Of a stretch of 64,000 nucleotides of DNA, positions 1 through 8,988 are shown piece by piece. Positions within the stretch are counted from its first letter, which is position 1; each line of letters starts with the position of its first letter. The position numbers were made by a program, and so were the translations under genes. Below the pieces are notes generated by a model, which was given only the letters and a program-made list of their open reading frames with translations, did not search any database and was not told the origin of the DNA. This DNA is from Actinokineospora enzanensis DSM 44649 (GTDB taxonomy: Bacteria > Actinomycetota > Actinomycetes > Mycobacteriales > Pseudonocardiaceae), in assembly GCF_000374445.1 (NCBI RefSeq), contig NZ_KB894416.1, positions 1 to 64,000 on the forward strand, written 5' to 3'.

Positions 1-1
1 A

Positions 2-988
2 CTAGCTGGTGATGTCCTTGCTCCGGAACCGGCGAGCGGCCAACAGGCCGAAGATGGCCGCGAAAGTCACCGCCGAGAACGTCCCCTGAGCCAGGTTCGT
101 CCAGTCGATATCGGTGGCGATGAGATCGGACCAGGCGAAGGAGAAGTGGGTGGGCAGGTAGTTCCGGAGATTGTCCAGCGCGGTGATCTGGTCGAGGATC
201 TGCGACAGGATCGCGACCAGCACCGTGCCACCCACCGCCCCGAGCGGCGCGTCCGTCGTGACCGACAGCAGCAGAGCCAACCCCGCCACCCACAACAGGT
301 TGATGGCGATGTAGACGACCGCGAACACCATCGCCAGCAACGCGTCCGAGAAGGCGATGGCGTCCCCGGTCGGACTGACCGCCTCGCCGGAGCCGTAGAA
401 GATCACGCCAACCAGCAGGGCCACCGCGGGCAGCAGCACCAGGGCCAGCAGGGACAGCAGGCCGGAGGTGGCGGCCTTCTGGCGCAGCAGCCGACCGCGT
501 GGGATGGGCATGGCGAGCAGGTACTTCAGGCTCGACCACGAAGCCTCCGACGCGATGGTGTCGCCGAAGAACAGGGCGACGATCATCGGGAGCAGGAAGC
601 TGCCGGAGGCGAACAGGACGAACACCACGAAGTTCGGGGCGCTCGCCGTGGCCAGGTCGACGAAACCGCCCGATCGACGGTTGCCGCTGTTGGTGCCGAA
701 CTCGAACGCCGCCCACAGGATGAACGGCAGCAGCACCAGGAAACCCAGCAGCAGCTGCGTGCGGCGGCGCCGGAGTTGGCGGGCCAGTTCGACGCGCAGG
801 GGCAGGGTGCGGGACTGGCGGAAGCCCTCGACCGAGCCGTCCGCGGCGAAGCCGGTGTGTTCGTGCGCGGCCGCGTCGACCATGTCGTCGATGGCGGCCG
901 GGTCGGTGTGGACCGTGCTCACGTTGTCGGCGGTCGCGGCGTTGACCTTCCAGCTGCCCTCGACCGGCCGGTGTCCGTTGTCGTTCAC
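2..988 (-). CDS. ABC transporter permease
   Basis: A 328-aa integral membrane protein and the likely permease partner of the ATPase domain encoded just upstream. About 65 N-terminal cytoplasmic residues precede roughly six hydrophobic segments; an FGDTIASE motif follows the second and the C-terminus is basic, as in ABC-2 type permeases. The GTG start overlaps the upstream stop as GTGA, so translation is probably coupled. The stop codon lies at the very edge of the window, so the gene is complete. The substrate cannot be read from sequence. Confidence 0.88.
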   Translation of the reverse strand: MNDNGHRPVEGSWKVNAATADNVSTVHTDPAAIDDMVDAAAHEHTGFAADGSVEGFRQSRTLPLRVELARQLRRRRTQLLLGFLVLLPFILWAAFEFGTNSGNRRSGGFVDLATASAPNFVVFVLFASGSFLLPMIVALFFGDTIASEASWSSLKYLLAMPIPRGRLLRQKAATSGLLSLLALVLLPAVALLVGVIFYGSGEAVSPTGDAIAFSDALLAMVFAVVYIAINLLWVAGLALLLSVTTDAPLGAVGGTVLVAILSQILDQITALDNLRNYLPTHFSFAWSDLIATDIDWTNLAQGTFSAVTFAAIFGLLAARRFRSKDITS

Positions 989-3849
989 GCCGGGGGCTCC
1001 TCTCCCACGAGACTCAGGAACGCGTCCTCCAGGCGGCGGCGCGGGCCCGCCTGTTCGACCGCGACGCCCGCGTGCACCAGCGCGGTCAGGGCCGCGGAGC
1101 GCGGGGTGCCGTCGAGATCGGCGTGCACCAGGTCGCCGTCGACGATCACCTCGCGCACGCCGGTGACACCACGCAGGGCCTCGGCGGCGGCCGCCGGGTC
1201 GTCGACCCGGAAGGTGGCCTCGCCGCCGCCCGCGACGATGTCGGCGACCGCGCCCGCGGCGACCAGCCTGCCGCGGTGCATCACCACCACGTGGTCGCAG
1301 GCCTGCTCGACCTCGGCCAGCAGGTGGCTGGACACCACGACCGTGCGGCCGGTCGCGGCGTAGCGGCGCAGCACCTCGCGCATCTGGTGGATCTGCGGCG
1401 GGTCGAGCCCGTTGGTCGGCTCGTCGAGCACCATCAGGTCCGGGAAGCCGAGCATGGCCTGGGCGATGGCCAGCCGCTGCCGCATGCCCTGGCTGTACGT
1501 GCGGACCTTGCGGTCGACCGCCGCGCCGAGGCCCGCGATCTCCAGCGCCTCGGCGAAGTGCGCCTTCTCCGGCGGGCGTCCGGTGGCGTCCCAGTAGAGC
1601 TGGAGGTTGGCCCGGCCGGACAGGTGCGGCAGGAAGCCGGCGCCCTCCACGAACGAGCCGATCCGGGACAGCACCGGGGCGCCGGAGCGGATCCGGTGGC
1701 CGAACACGCGGATGCTGCCCTCGGTCGGCTGGATCAGCCCCATGAGCATGCGCAGCGTGGTGGTCTTGCCCGCGCCGTTGGGGCCGAGCAGGCCGAGCAC
1801 CTGGCCGCGTTCGACCCGGAACGACAGCCCGTTCACCGCCTTGAGCCCGCCCGGGTAGGACTTGGCCAGCCCGTCGATCACCAGCGGCACGTCGGCCAGG
1901 TCGGGGTCGACGTCGTCGGCGCGGCGGCGGCGCAGCAGGCCCCACACCACCACGATCAGGACCAGGCCGACCACGACGGCGATGCCGATGAGCGGGCCCG
2001 CGGGCGGCGCGGTGCTGGAGCGGGTGCCGGACACGACCGGCACGGCCAGGTCGGCGCCCGCGAGCGAGACCTTGTACGAGGCCGCCTCGGTCTCCGCCGC
2101 GTAGGCCTGGTCGGTGGTGGACACGACCAGCTCCAGCCGGTGGTCGGCCTCGACCGGGCGCACGATGCCGGGCAGCGACACCGCCACCTCGACCGGTGTG
2201 CCGTCGGCGGGCAGCGGCGGGGTGCGCAGCGCGGACACGGCCGAACCGGGCAGCGTGCGCACGCCGTCCGGGCCGACGTCGTAGACCTTGGCGAACAGCG
2301 CCGCGCCGGTGGACCCGCCCGAGGTGCTCGACACCCGCAGCCGAACCGTGGACGCCCCCGCGACCAGCAGCTGGGTGGTCATCGGCGCGCTGGTGAACCG
2401 GGCCGACTGGCCGGGCAGGTCGACCGAGACCCGGCCCGCGAGCCGGGACGAGCCGCCGATGACCGAGCCGAGGCCGGGCATGCTGCTGATGGCCGCCGGG
2501 TTGCCGCCCGGCGGGTTGACCACGGTCTGCTCGTCCCCGGTCAGCGGGATCCGCCGCCGCTCGGCGGGCTGCCCGCCCGTCAGGCCGGGGTACGCGCCGG
2601 TGCTGACGGTGCGCACGGACGGGGTGCCCTGGGCGCGCAGCGCGCCCTGCACGGCGTACTCGAAGCCGGTGCCAGGGTCGGTGCCGCGGTGGCGCAGGTG
2701 GAAGTCGAACCAGTCGGCGATCTCGCCGCGCAGCGCCGGGCCGGGCTGGCCGCCGTCGTGGCCGCCGGTGTACCAGACGACCTTGACCGGGGCGCCCGCC
2801 GCGGCGACCTGTCGGGCGGTGGCGTCGGCCTGGTCCAAGCCGAACAGGGTGTCCTGCTCGCCCTGCACGATCATGGTCGGCTGGGTGATCCGGCCGGTCA
2901 CCGAGACCGGGGACACCGAGTGCAGCAGCGCGACGGTGTCCGCGTCGGCCCGGCCGGTGGTCGCGATCTGCGCGTACGCCTTGCACACGGCGTCGGTGAA
3001 CCGGCCGCACGGGTCGCCGTCGCCCTGCGCGGCCCGGCCGCCTCCCCCGCCGCCGGACGGCGCGTCCGCGACCGGGCCGGTGCCCGCGGCCGCCGAGGAG
3101 CCGCCGCTGTCGTCGACCGAGCCGGGCTCGCTGGCGTCCGCGGTCGGGTTCGCCAGGCCCGCGGCGCCGGTGCCCGCAGCGAAGAAGATGCCCGCCCAGG
3201 AGCGCTTGAACACGCCGTCGGCGGTGTACGGGTTGGCGGCGACGGTGCCGCCGGGGACCGACGGGCCCGCCGAGTTCGGGACCAGGGCCTGCCCGAGGTC
3301 GTTGTAGGTGATCACCGGTGCGAGCGCGTCGACCCGCTTGTCCGTGCCCGCGAGCAGCAGCGACAGCGCGCCGCCGTAGGAGCCGCCGGTGACACCGACG
3401 CGTGGGTCGTCCGGCCCGTCCTTGGCCACCTCGGGCTGCTGGGCCAGCCAGTCGACCAGGCGGCTGGCGTCGGTGACCTCGTAGTCCGGGTCGTTGAGCC
3501 CGATGCGCCCCTCGGAGCGCCCGAACCCGCGCGCGGACCAGGCCAGCGCGACGAACCCGCGTTGGGCCAGCTCCCGGGCCTGCGAGTCGACGCTGTCCTT
3601 GCTGCCGCCGAACCCGTGCGCGACCAGCACGGCGGGCGCGGGGGTCTGTTCCGGCAGGTAGAGCGTGGTGTCGATACGCACCGGCTCGTTCCGGTCGGGC
3701 CCGCTCTGCAGGGTCAGGAACTGCGCGCGCGTGGTCACCCTGGCCGGGGTGTCGCTCGCGTTCAGCCAGACCAGCCCGGCGGCGGCCAGCACGACGACCG
3801 CCAGGACGGCGAGCACCTGGCGGGGTCTGGGACGGGGTATCGACGGCAC
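985..3849 (-). CDS. Secreted-type alpha/beta hydrolase (S15/CocE-like) fused to ABC transporter ATPase
   Basis: A 954-aa two-part protein. A signal-like hydrophobic stretch (about residues 9-28) is followed by an alpha/beta hydrolase of the X-Pro dipeptidyl-peptidase/CocE type with nucleophile motif GGSYGG (Ser157), an EQDTLF acid region and a TGGHDGG histidine motif. A C-terminal beta-rich S15-like region follows. A second membrane segment near residue 620-640 leads to a complete ABC ATPase with Walker A GPNGAGKT (about 689), signature YSQGMRQR and Walker B LMVLDEPTNGLDP. The topology implied is an extracytoplasmic hydrolase tethered to a cytoplasmic motor. The GTG start was chosen because it directly precedes the signal-like segment; longer open frame upstream looks non-coding. 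The next gene is the permease, overlapping by 4 nt. Confidence 0.85.
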   Translation of the reverse strand: MPSIPRPRPRQVLAVLAVVVLAAAGLVWLNASDTPARVTTRAQFLTLQSGPDRNEPVRIDTTLYLPEQTPAPAVLVAHGFGGSKDSVDSQARELAQRGFVALAWSARGFGRSEGRIGLNDPDYEVTDASRLVDWLAQQPEVAKDGPDDPRVGVTGGSYGGALSLLLAGTDKRVDALAPVITYNDLGQALVPNSAGPSVPGGTVAANPYTADGVFKRSWAGIFFAAGTGAAGLANPTADASEPGSVDDSGGSSAAAGTGPVADAPSGGGGGGRAAQGDGDPCGRFTDAVCKAYAQIATTGRADADTVALLHSVSPVSVTGRITQPTMIVQGEQDTLFGLDQADATARQVAAAGAPVKVVWYTGGHDGGQPGPALRGEIADWFDFHLRHRGTDPGTGFEYAVQGALRAQGTPSVRTVSTGAYPGLTGGQPAERRRIPLTGDEQTVVNPPGGNPAAISSMPGLGSVIGGSSRLAGRVSVDLPGQSARFTSAPMTTQLLVAGASTVRLRVSSTSGGSTGAALFAKVYDVGPDGVRTLPGSAVSALRTPPLPADGTPVEVAVSLPGIVRPVEADHRLELVVSTTDQAYAAETEAASYKVSLAGADLAVPVVSGTRSSTAPPAGPLIGIAVVVGLVLIVVVWGLLRRRRADDVDPDLADVPLVIDGLAKSYPGGLKAVNGLSFRVERGQVLGLLGPNGAGKTTTLRMLMGLIQPTEGSIRVFGHRIRSGAPVLSRIGSFVEGAGFLPHLSGRANLQLYWDATGRPPEKAHFAEALEIAGLGAAVDRKVRTYSQGMRQRLAIAQAMLGFPDLMVLDEPTNGLDPPQIHQMREVLRRYAATGRTVVVSSHLLAEVEQACDHVVVMHRGRLVAAGAVADIVAGGGEATFRVDDPAAAAEALRGVTGVREVIVDGDLVHADLDGTPRSAALTALVHAGVAVEQAGPRRRLEDAFLSLVGEEPPA

Positions 3850-4069
3850 GGGACCGACCGTATTGGAATCTTGCTGAGAGTGCCGCCAGGCATCCACAGG
3901 GCGGGGCGCCCCTGTTCGGGCGGTATCCGGACGATCACTGTCGGATGTGCCCGCCGCCGGGGTACACCTGGAGTGGGCCCGGCCTGCCGCCGGGTCTGTG
4001 AGCAGGGCAACCTCGGATCGGAGGACCCGGACTGGTGGCGCCGGGCGGAACAGGGAAGAATCGGACATC

Positions 4070-4180
4070 GAAAGTGTCGGAGGGGAGTATTCCTTCGCAC
4101 CGGTGTCGTCAGCACGGACCACTCGCGGGTCCCGGGGCCGGTGGCCGGAAGTTTTCCGGCGGAAGAGACCTCCGGTTGTC
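4070..4180 (+). promoter_or_regulatory. yybP-ykoY family (Mn2+) riboswitch upstream of TerC gene
   Basis: The region carries the two hallmark conserved strings of the yybP-ykoY motif: GGGGAGTA at 4082-4089 and GTCGTCA at 4105-4111. They lie between possible P1 halves (CGGAG near 4078 and CTCCG at 4170-4174), with GAGAC just before the 3' half. TerC family genes are a well-known class controlled by this manganese riboswitch. It sits 30-140 nt before a TerC start with a good RBS. The identification is from motif reading; a covariance-model hit was not run. Confidence 0.8.
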
Positions 4181-4211
4181 GGCATGCGCCCGTACACCGG
4201 AGGTTTGACCT

Positions 4212-5285
4212 ATGCTCGTCCCCGCCTGGGCCTGGTTCGTCACGATCGGTGGCCTGATCGCCCTGATGGCGATCGATCTGTTCATCGTGGACCGCCACCC
4301 GCACGAGGTCACCGTCGGCGAGGCCGGTCGGTGGGTGGCCTTCTACATCGGATGCGCGGCCGCGTTCGGCGGCGCGGTGTGGGCCTTCGCGGGCGGCACC
4401 TACGCCGGTGAGTTCTTCGCCGGGTACATCACCGAGTACTCGCTGTCGGTGGACAACCTGTTCATCTTCCTGATCATCATGTCCGCGTTCAAGGTGCCGC
4501 GGATACACCAGCACAAGGTGCTGCTGATCGGCATCCTGCTGGCGCTGGTGATGCGCGGCCTGTTCATCGCCGTCGGCGCGGTGGCCATCGCCAAGTACAG
4601 CTGGGTGTTCTACCTGTTCGGCGCGTTCCTGATCTACACGGCGTGGAACCTGTCCCGGCAGGGGCTCGGCGAGGAGGAGGGGTACGAGGAGAACGGGCTC
4701 ACCCGGTTCGCCCGCCGGATCCTCCCGGTCACCGACACCTACCACGGCGCCAGCTCGTTCGTGCGGGTCGACGGCAAGCGGTTCGTCACCCCGATGTTCA
4801 TCGTGATGGTCGCCATCGGCACCGCGGACCTGCTGTTCGCTGTGGACTCCATCCCGGCGATCTTCGGACTCACCAAGGAACCTTTCCTGGTGTTCAGCGC
4901 GAACGCCTTCGCCCTGATGGGGCTGCGCCAGCTCTACTTCCTGCTGGGCGGGCTGCTGCGCAAGCTGGTGTACCTGTCGGCGGGCCTGGCGGTGATCCTG
5001 GCCTTCATCGGCGTGAAACTGGTGCTGGAGGCGCTGCACGAGAACTCGCTGCCGTTCCTCAACGGCGGCGAGCCGATCGGGGTGTGGGTGCCGGACATCC
5101 TGGTGTCGCTGTCGGTCATCGTGGGCGTACTCGCCATCACCACAGTTGCCAGTCTCCTCAAGTCCAAGCGGGACGCCGCGCGGTCGGCGGGCGGGGAGCC
5201 CGCCGTGGAATCGACGGCACCGGATTCGCCGAGCGGCGATTCCGCCGCGAACGATTCGGGCACACCGGTCGAACACCGGCACTGA
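4212..5285 (+). CDS. TerC family integral membrane protein (probable Mn2+ exporter)
   Basis: A 357-aa membrane protein with about eight to nine hydrophobic segments. Acidic residues lie within membrane segments in the motifs LSVDNLFIF and FAVDSIPAIF, which are diagnostic of the TerC/Alx family. The C-terminal 50 residues are hydrophilic and Ser/Ala-rich. The ATG is preceded by GGAGG at 8 nt. Family members export manganese or handle metal loading of exoenzymes. The upstream yybP-ykoY motif supports a manganese-efflux role rather than tellurite resistance as such. Confidence 0.92.
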   Translation: MLVPAWAWFVTIGGLIALMAIDLFIVDRHPHEVTVGEAGRWVAFYIGCAAAFGGAVWAFAGGTYAGEFFAGYITEYSLSVDNLFIFLIIMSAFKVPRIHQHKVLLIGILLALVMRGLFIAVGAVAIAKYSWVFYLFGAFLIYTAWNLSRQGLGEEEGYEENGLTRFARRILPVTDTYHGASSFVRVDGKRFVTPMFIVMVAIGTADLLFAVDSIPAIFGLTKEPFLVFSANAFALMGLRQLYFLLGGLLRKLVYLSAGLAVILAFIGVKLVLEALHENSLPFLNGGEPIGVWVPDILVSLSVIVGVLAITTVASLLKSKRDAARSAGGEPAVESTAPDSPSGDSAANDSGTPVEHRH

Positions 5286-5410
5286 TCGGTTCTCCGCCGG
5301 TTCGCGAACGCGAAACCCGGACCCCGACCCATGCACGATCGCTTTTCTGTGGACGAGTGGGAATATTCAAGGGGTCCTGAGGTTTGGCGAGCGTCGGGTA
5401 CGGTCGACAT

Positions 5411-7345
5411 GTGCGCCCAGAGGACATCGAACTGCTGGCGGCGCCCGGCGCGCCCGCCCTCCGCGCCGACCTGCTGCTGGTCGGGGTGGCGAATCCCGAC
5501 CTGCGGGACAATGCCTATCGCGGCGGGCTGCGCCGGGTCGGCCTGGCGGGCGGCGACGTGCGCGAGTTCACCCGCGGCTACCGCGACTTCGCGCCCGCGA
5601 TCTCGCCGGACGGCACCCAGGTGGCGTTCCTGCGCTGCGTGGACGCGACCAGCGCCCCCCGCCTGTACGTGATCCCGGTCGACGGCGGGGAGGCCAGGGA
5701 GCTGGCCGCGCCGCCGCTTGGCGCGGGCGCCCCGGCGTGGGCCCCGGACTCGCGGCGGATCGCTTTCGTGGCGCAGGTTCCCGAGCCGGGCCGTTACGGC
5801 ACCCCGGACGCGGACGGGTGGACGCCGGACGGTTCGGCCGAGGCGCCGCGTCGGATCACCCGGCTGGAGTACCGGCTGGACAACATCGGGTTCCTCGGCG
5901 ACCGTCCACCGCAACTGTTCGTAGTGGACAGTGCACTGCCCGACGCGGAACCCCGTCAACTGACCGACGGGCCGGGTGAACCATCCGCGCCCGCCTGGAC
6001 ACCCTCCGGTGACCACGTGCTGGTCTGCGCGAAGCGCGACTGGGGCGCGACCGACACGCTCAACATCGACGTCTACGCCGTGCCCGCCGCGGGCGGCGAG
6101 CCGGTGCTGGTCGCGCGCAGCGAGGGCTCGGTGGAGCACCCGGTCGCGCTGTCCGACGGCACGGTCGCCTTCCTCGGCGATGCCTTCCCGGGCACCAGGA
6201 GCGTGGCACGCAACCTGGGACTGTGGACTGTCCCGTTGACACTGGACGGCGCCCCCGGCACGCCGCGCAGGCTCACCGACCCGGAGACCGTGGACTGCGA
6301 ACCCGCCGCGGGCGCGCCGGTGGCGACCCCGGACGGCCTGCTGGTGGCCGTGCGCAACCGCGGCGCGGTCGAACTGCGCCGGGTGTCCCCCGCCGCCGAC
6401 CGCGCGACGCTGTCCGAGCTGGCGCTGGTCGCGGGCACGCAGGCGGTCGTCAAGGGCTTCGCCGCGGACGGCGACCGGGTGGTCTGCACGGTGTCCACCT
6501 GGGACGCCATGGGCGAGGTCGAGCTGGTCGAGGACGAAACCACCCGACGGCTGACCGACTTCTCCGCCGCCGTCCGGCCGCTGGTCCGGCAGCCGATCGA
6601 GATCAAGGCATCGGCCCCGGACGGGTACGGCACGCACGGCTGGCTGGTGCTGCCCGAGGGCGACGGCCCGCACCCGCTGCTGCTGAGCATCCACGGCGGC
6701 CCGTTCATGTACTACGGCTGGGGCCTGTTCGACGAGGCCCAGGTCTACGCCGCCGCGGGCTACGCGGTGGTCATGGCCAACCCGCGCGGCTCCGCGGGCT
6801 ACGGCGAGGCGCACGGCCGGGCCATCGTCGAGGCCATGGGCACCGTGGACGTGGCCGACGTGCTGTCGGTGCTGGACGCGGCGCTGGAGCGGACCGACAT
6901 CGACCGCACCCGGGTCGGCGTGATGGGCGGCTCCTACGGCGGCTGGATGACCGGCTGGCTGGCCGCGCACCACGGGCACCGGTTCCGCGCGGCGTGGAGC
7001 GAGCGCGCGGTCAACGCGTGGGACTCGTTCGCGGGCACCTCCGACATCGGCTGGTGGTTCACCGAGGCCTACTGCGGCGGCGACCCGGCCGTGCACCAGG
7101 CCAAGAGCCCGCTGACCTACGTCGACCAGATCACCATCCCGTTCGCGGTCGTCCACTCCGAACACGACTGGCGCTGCCCGGTCGAGCAGGCCCAGCGCAT
7201 GTACTCGGCGCTGCGCAGGCGCGGGGTGGAGACGGAACTGCTGCTCTTCCCCGGAGAAGGCCACGAGCTGAGCCGCTCCGGAAAGCCCCGCCACCGTAGG
7301 CAACGCTTCGACGCGGTCCTGCGCTGGTGGTCCCGGCACCTGTGA
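5411..7345 (+). CDS. S9 family peptidase (prolyl oligopeptidase-type)
   Basis: A 644-aa serine peptidase. An N-terminal beta-propeller with WD40-like/TolB-type repeats (SPDGTQVAFL, PAWAPDSRRIAF) covers about residues 1-370. A C-terminal alpha/beta hydrolase follows with nucleophile motif GGSYGG (Ser about 508), EHDWRCPVEQ carrying the acid, and GEGHELSR carrying the His. It is probably a cytoplasmic acylaminoacyl- or dipeptidyl-peptidase, since no signal peptide is visible. The GTG beginning VRPEDIELL is preferred because relatives start at that motif. A TTG 27 nt upstream with AGGGG in front is an alternative. A strong hairpin lies 38 nt after the stop. Confidence 0.9.
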   Translation: MRPEDIELLAAPGAPALRADLLLVGVANPDLRDNAYRGGLRRVGLAGGDVREFTRGYRDFAPAISPDGTQVAFLRCVDATSAPRLYVIPVDGGEARELAAPPLGAGAPAWAPDSRRIAFVAQVPEPGRYGTPDADGWTPDGSAEAPRRITRLEYRLDNIGFLGDRPPQLFVVDSALPDAEPRQLTDGPGEPSAPAWTPSGDHVLVCAKRDWGATDTLNIDVYAVPAAGGEPVLVARSEGSVEHPVALSDGTVAFLGDAFPGTRSVARNLGLWTVPLTLDGAPGTPRRLTDPETVDCEPAAGAPVATPDGLLVAVRNRGAVELRRVSPAADRATLSELALVAGTQAVVKGFAADGDRVVCTVSTWDAMGEVELVEDETTRRLTDFSAAVRPLVRQPIEIKASAPDGYGTHGWLVLPEGDGPHPLLLSIHGGPFMYYGWGLFDEAQVYAAAGYAVVMANPRGSAGYGEAHGRAIVEAMGTVDVADVLSVLDAALERTDIDRTRVGVMGGSYGGWMTGWLAAHHGHRFRAAWSERAVNAWDSFAGTSDIGWWFTEAYCGGDPAVHQAKSPLTYVDQITIPFAVVHSEHDWRCPVEQAQRMYSALRRRGVETELLLFPGEGHELSRSGKPRHRRQRFDAVLRWWSRHL

Positions 7346-7382
7346 TCAGGTGCGGCCCGGGGGCGGCGTAGGACCTCGGGCC

Positions 7383-7426
7383 GTTCGCAGCCGGTGGGCG
7401 AGGGCGTTCGCCCACCGGCTGCGAAC
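7383..7426 (+). terminator. Perfect 19-bp stem hairpin after S9 peptidase gene
   Basis: Arms 7383-7401 and 7408-7426 are perfectly complementary over 19 bp with a 6-nt loop. The sequence after it (TATTGTTTAG) is only weakly T-rich, as is common for actinobacterial terminators. The rest of 7427-7673 shows no gene or clear motif. Confidence 0.7.
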
Positions 7427-7673
7427 CGTATTGTTTAGAGTCCCGCCACCCACCCCCTCGTCCCCACCCGGCACGGTTCCCGGCCTGGCAGGAGAATCGC
7501 CGCTTTGGTGGGGAGGTCGTGGCGGACGACGAGGAAGAGGGGTTAGCGCCTGGCTTTGCGGTAGCCGTTGCTGTCGCATTCCCGCTGCCTGCTCCTTCCC
7601 CGGCGCCCATCGTTCATCCCCGTTCGGTGTCGCAATCGTGTGGAGTGAACGGGTGGGCGCGATGCGAACGGGG

Positions 7674-8450
7674 CTAGGGGATGCGGTCCAGTCCGGGTAG
7701 GACGTTGGCGGCGGTGGCGTGTTTGCGGAAGGTCTCGCGTTGGGTGGTGGGCAACTTGCCCACCGCGGTGGTGAGGCGGACCATGCCTGCCTGGTCCAGG
7801 TGGTGCAGCAAGGGGTAGAGGTCCGCGGCCAGGTCGTCGGCGGCGGTGGCGAAGATCTTGGCGACGGCGGCGAGGCGGGTGTCCGTGATCAGGGCGAACA
7901 GGGTCGGGATGCGGTCGACGGACTCGCTGTAGACGGCCGTGCGCAGGAGGGACTCCTCGTCCAGGGCGGTGACGATCGCGCGCAGTGCCGCGTCCGGGAG
8001 GTCGCCGACGAAGCGGCCCATGGTGATGTGGTCGTGTCTGCGGACGAGTTCGCCTGCGACCTCGACCATGCGGGAGACCGGGAGCAGGACCAGCACGTCG
8101 GCGGCGCGACGCGGGTCCAGCTGGGCGGCGACGTCGGCCAGGAAGTCGACCGGCAGGCGGCCCGCGAGGTCGACCGCGCGTTCGGGTTCCAGCACGCCCG
8201 CGACCCGGGCGGACAGCAGCGGGCCGAAGGTGCGCTGGGCGATCGCGGCCGTCAGCGCCGACGGGACGAGCCTGCTGGCCGCGGCGATCCGCTCGAACGC
8301 GGACCGGTTGGCCGCGAACAGCACCTCGGTGGCGCGCAGGCGGACCGCGCGGACGTCGGCCGCGGACAGGTCTGCCAGGTAGTGGAAGCGGGCCGGGTCG
8401 GCGCCCAGCAGGTGGGCGAGCTTGGCGATCTCCAGCCGGGTGGCGCTCAC
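7674..8450 (-). CDS. MgtE_N-like alpha-helical repeat protein
   Basis: A 258-aa soluble, almost entirely helical protein of short Leu/Ala-rich repeats (ERAVDLAGRL, RAADVLVLLP, ALRAIVTALD). It resembles the cytoplasmic N domain of MgtE magnesium transporters, but no transport or CBS domain is present. The GTG start overlaps the stop of the small upstream gene as GTGA, so the two form a coupled pair. Function is unknown; a scaffold or sensor role is only a guess. Confidence 0.78.
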   Translation of the reverse strand: MSATRLEIAKLAHLLGADPARFHYLADLSAADVRAVRLRATEVLFAANRSAFERIAAASRLVPSALTAAIAQRTFGPLLSARVAGVLEPERAVDLAGRLPVDFLADVAAQLDPRRAADVLVLLPVSRMVEVAGELVRRHDHITMGRFVGDLPDAALRAIVTALDEESLLRTAVYSESVDRIPTLFALITDTRLAAVAKIFATAADDLAADLYPLLHHLDQAGMVRLTTAVGKLPTTQRETFRKHATAANVLPGLDRIP

Positions 8451-8674
8451 CGGCCGACCACCCGGCGCACCAGCGGCCGCAGCAACCTCGGCAGCTGCGC
8501 CAACGACGCCTCGGTGGCCGCGGACAGCTGCTCGGCCTGCCGGGCCCGAGCGGTACGCAGGGCGGCGGCGAGGTCACGCAGCGCGGCGTCGTCGAGGGCC
8601 TCGACCGCGGCGGGCAGCGGGCCGCGGAACCGTGCGCGCAGCTCGGCGACCGGGTCGCCCGGTGCGTCGGTCAA
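8447..8674 (-). CDS. Small hypothetical helical protein
   Basis: A 75-aa acidic-to-basic helical peptide. A central Ala/Arg/Glu-rich helix (AALRTARARQAEQ) suggests a coiled coil, and the tail is basic (LLRPLVRRVVGR). It is the first gene of a two-gene unit with the MgtE_N-like protein and overlaps it by 4 nt, so the products probably act together. I do not recognise a family. Confidence 0.65.
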   Translation of the reverse strand: MTDAPGDPVAELRARFRGPLPAAVEALDDAALRDLAAALRTARARQAEQLSAATEASLAQLPRLLRPLVRRVVGR

Positions 8675-8988
8675 CCGCGCCTCCTCCCAAGTGGACTACC
8701 CCACGGTAGATCAATCCGGGCAGGCCCGCCGGGGAAAGCGACTTCGCATCGAAGATTACTGTCCGTATTCAACCGGAAGCGAACAGAAGGGGCGGTATCC
8801 ACCCGATTCGAAGATCATCCGGAAAGTCTCTGCCGAACCTGTGAAAACAGGCCCTGCCTGCACAGTTGATGTACATGAACCGATTCCGCCAATCCCGCAC
8901 CAGGGTCTTTGGTCCCTGTCGAGACCCGGGTCGTCGACATAGCGTGCGTGCACCCACGAACTACTGCCAGTGAACGCGAGAAACGAGG
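8675..8988. promoter_or_regulatory. Divergent intergenic region with a CCTGT-N4-ACAGG palindrome
   Basis: This 314-bp gap separates the minus-strand helical pair from the plus-strand TIR genes. It must hold promoters for both. A perfect 14-bp palindrome, CCTGT-GAAA-ACAGG, lies at 8838-8851 and could be an operator. No gene is visible and the base composition is more AT-rich than its flanks. Confidence 0.4.

Noticed and set aside
1072-4257. Open frame of more than 1,000 codons on the plus strand opposite the hydrolase-ABC gene
   Set aside because: Its translation is rich in Arg, Gly, His and Gln without domains and mirrors the codon pattern of the real minus-strand gene; a GC-driven shadow.
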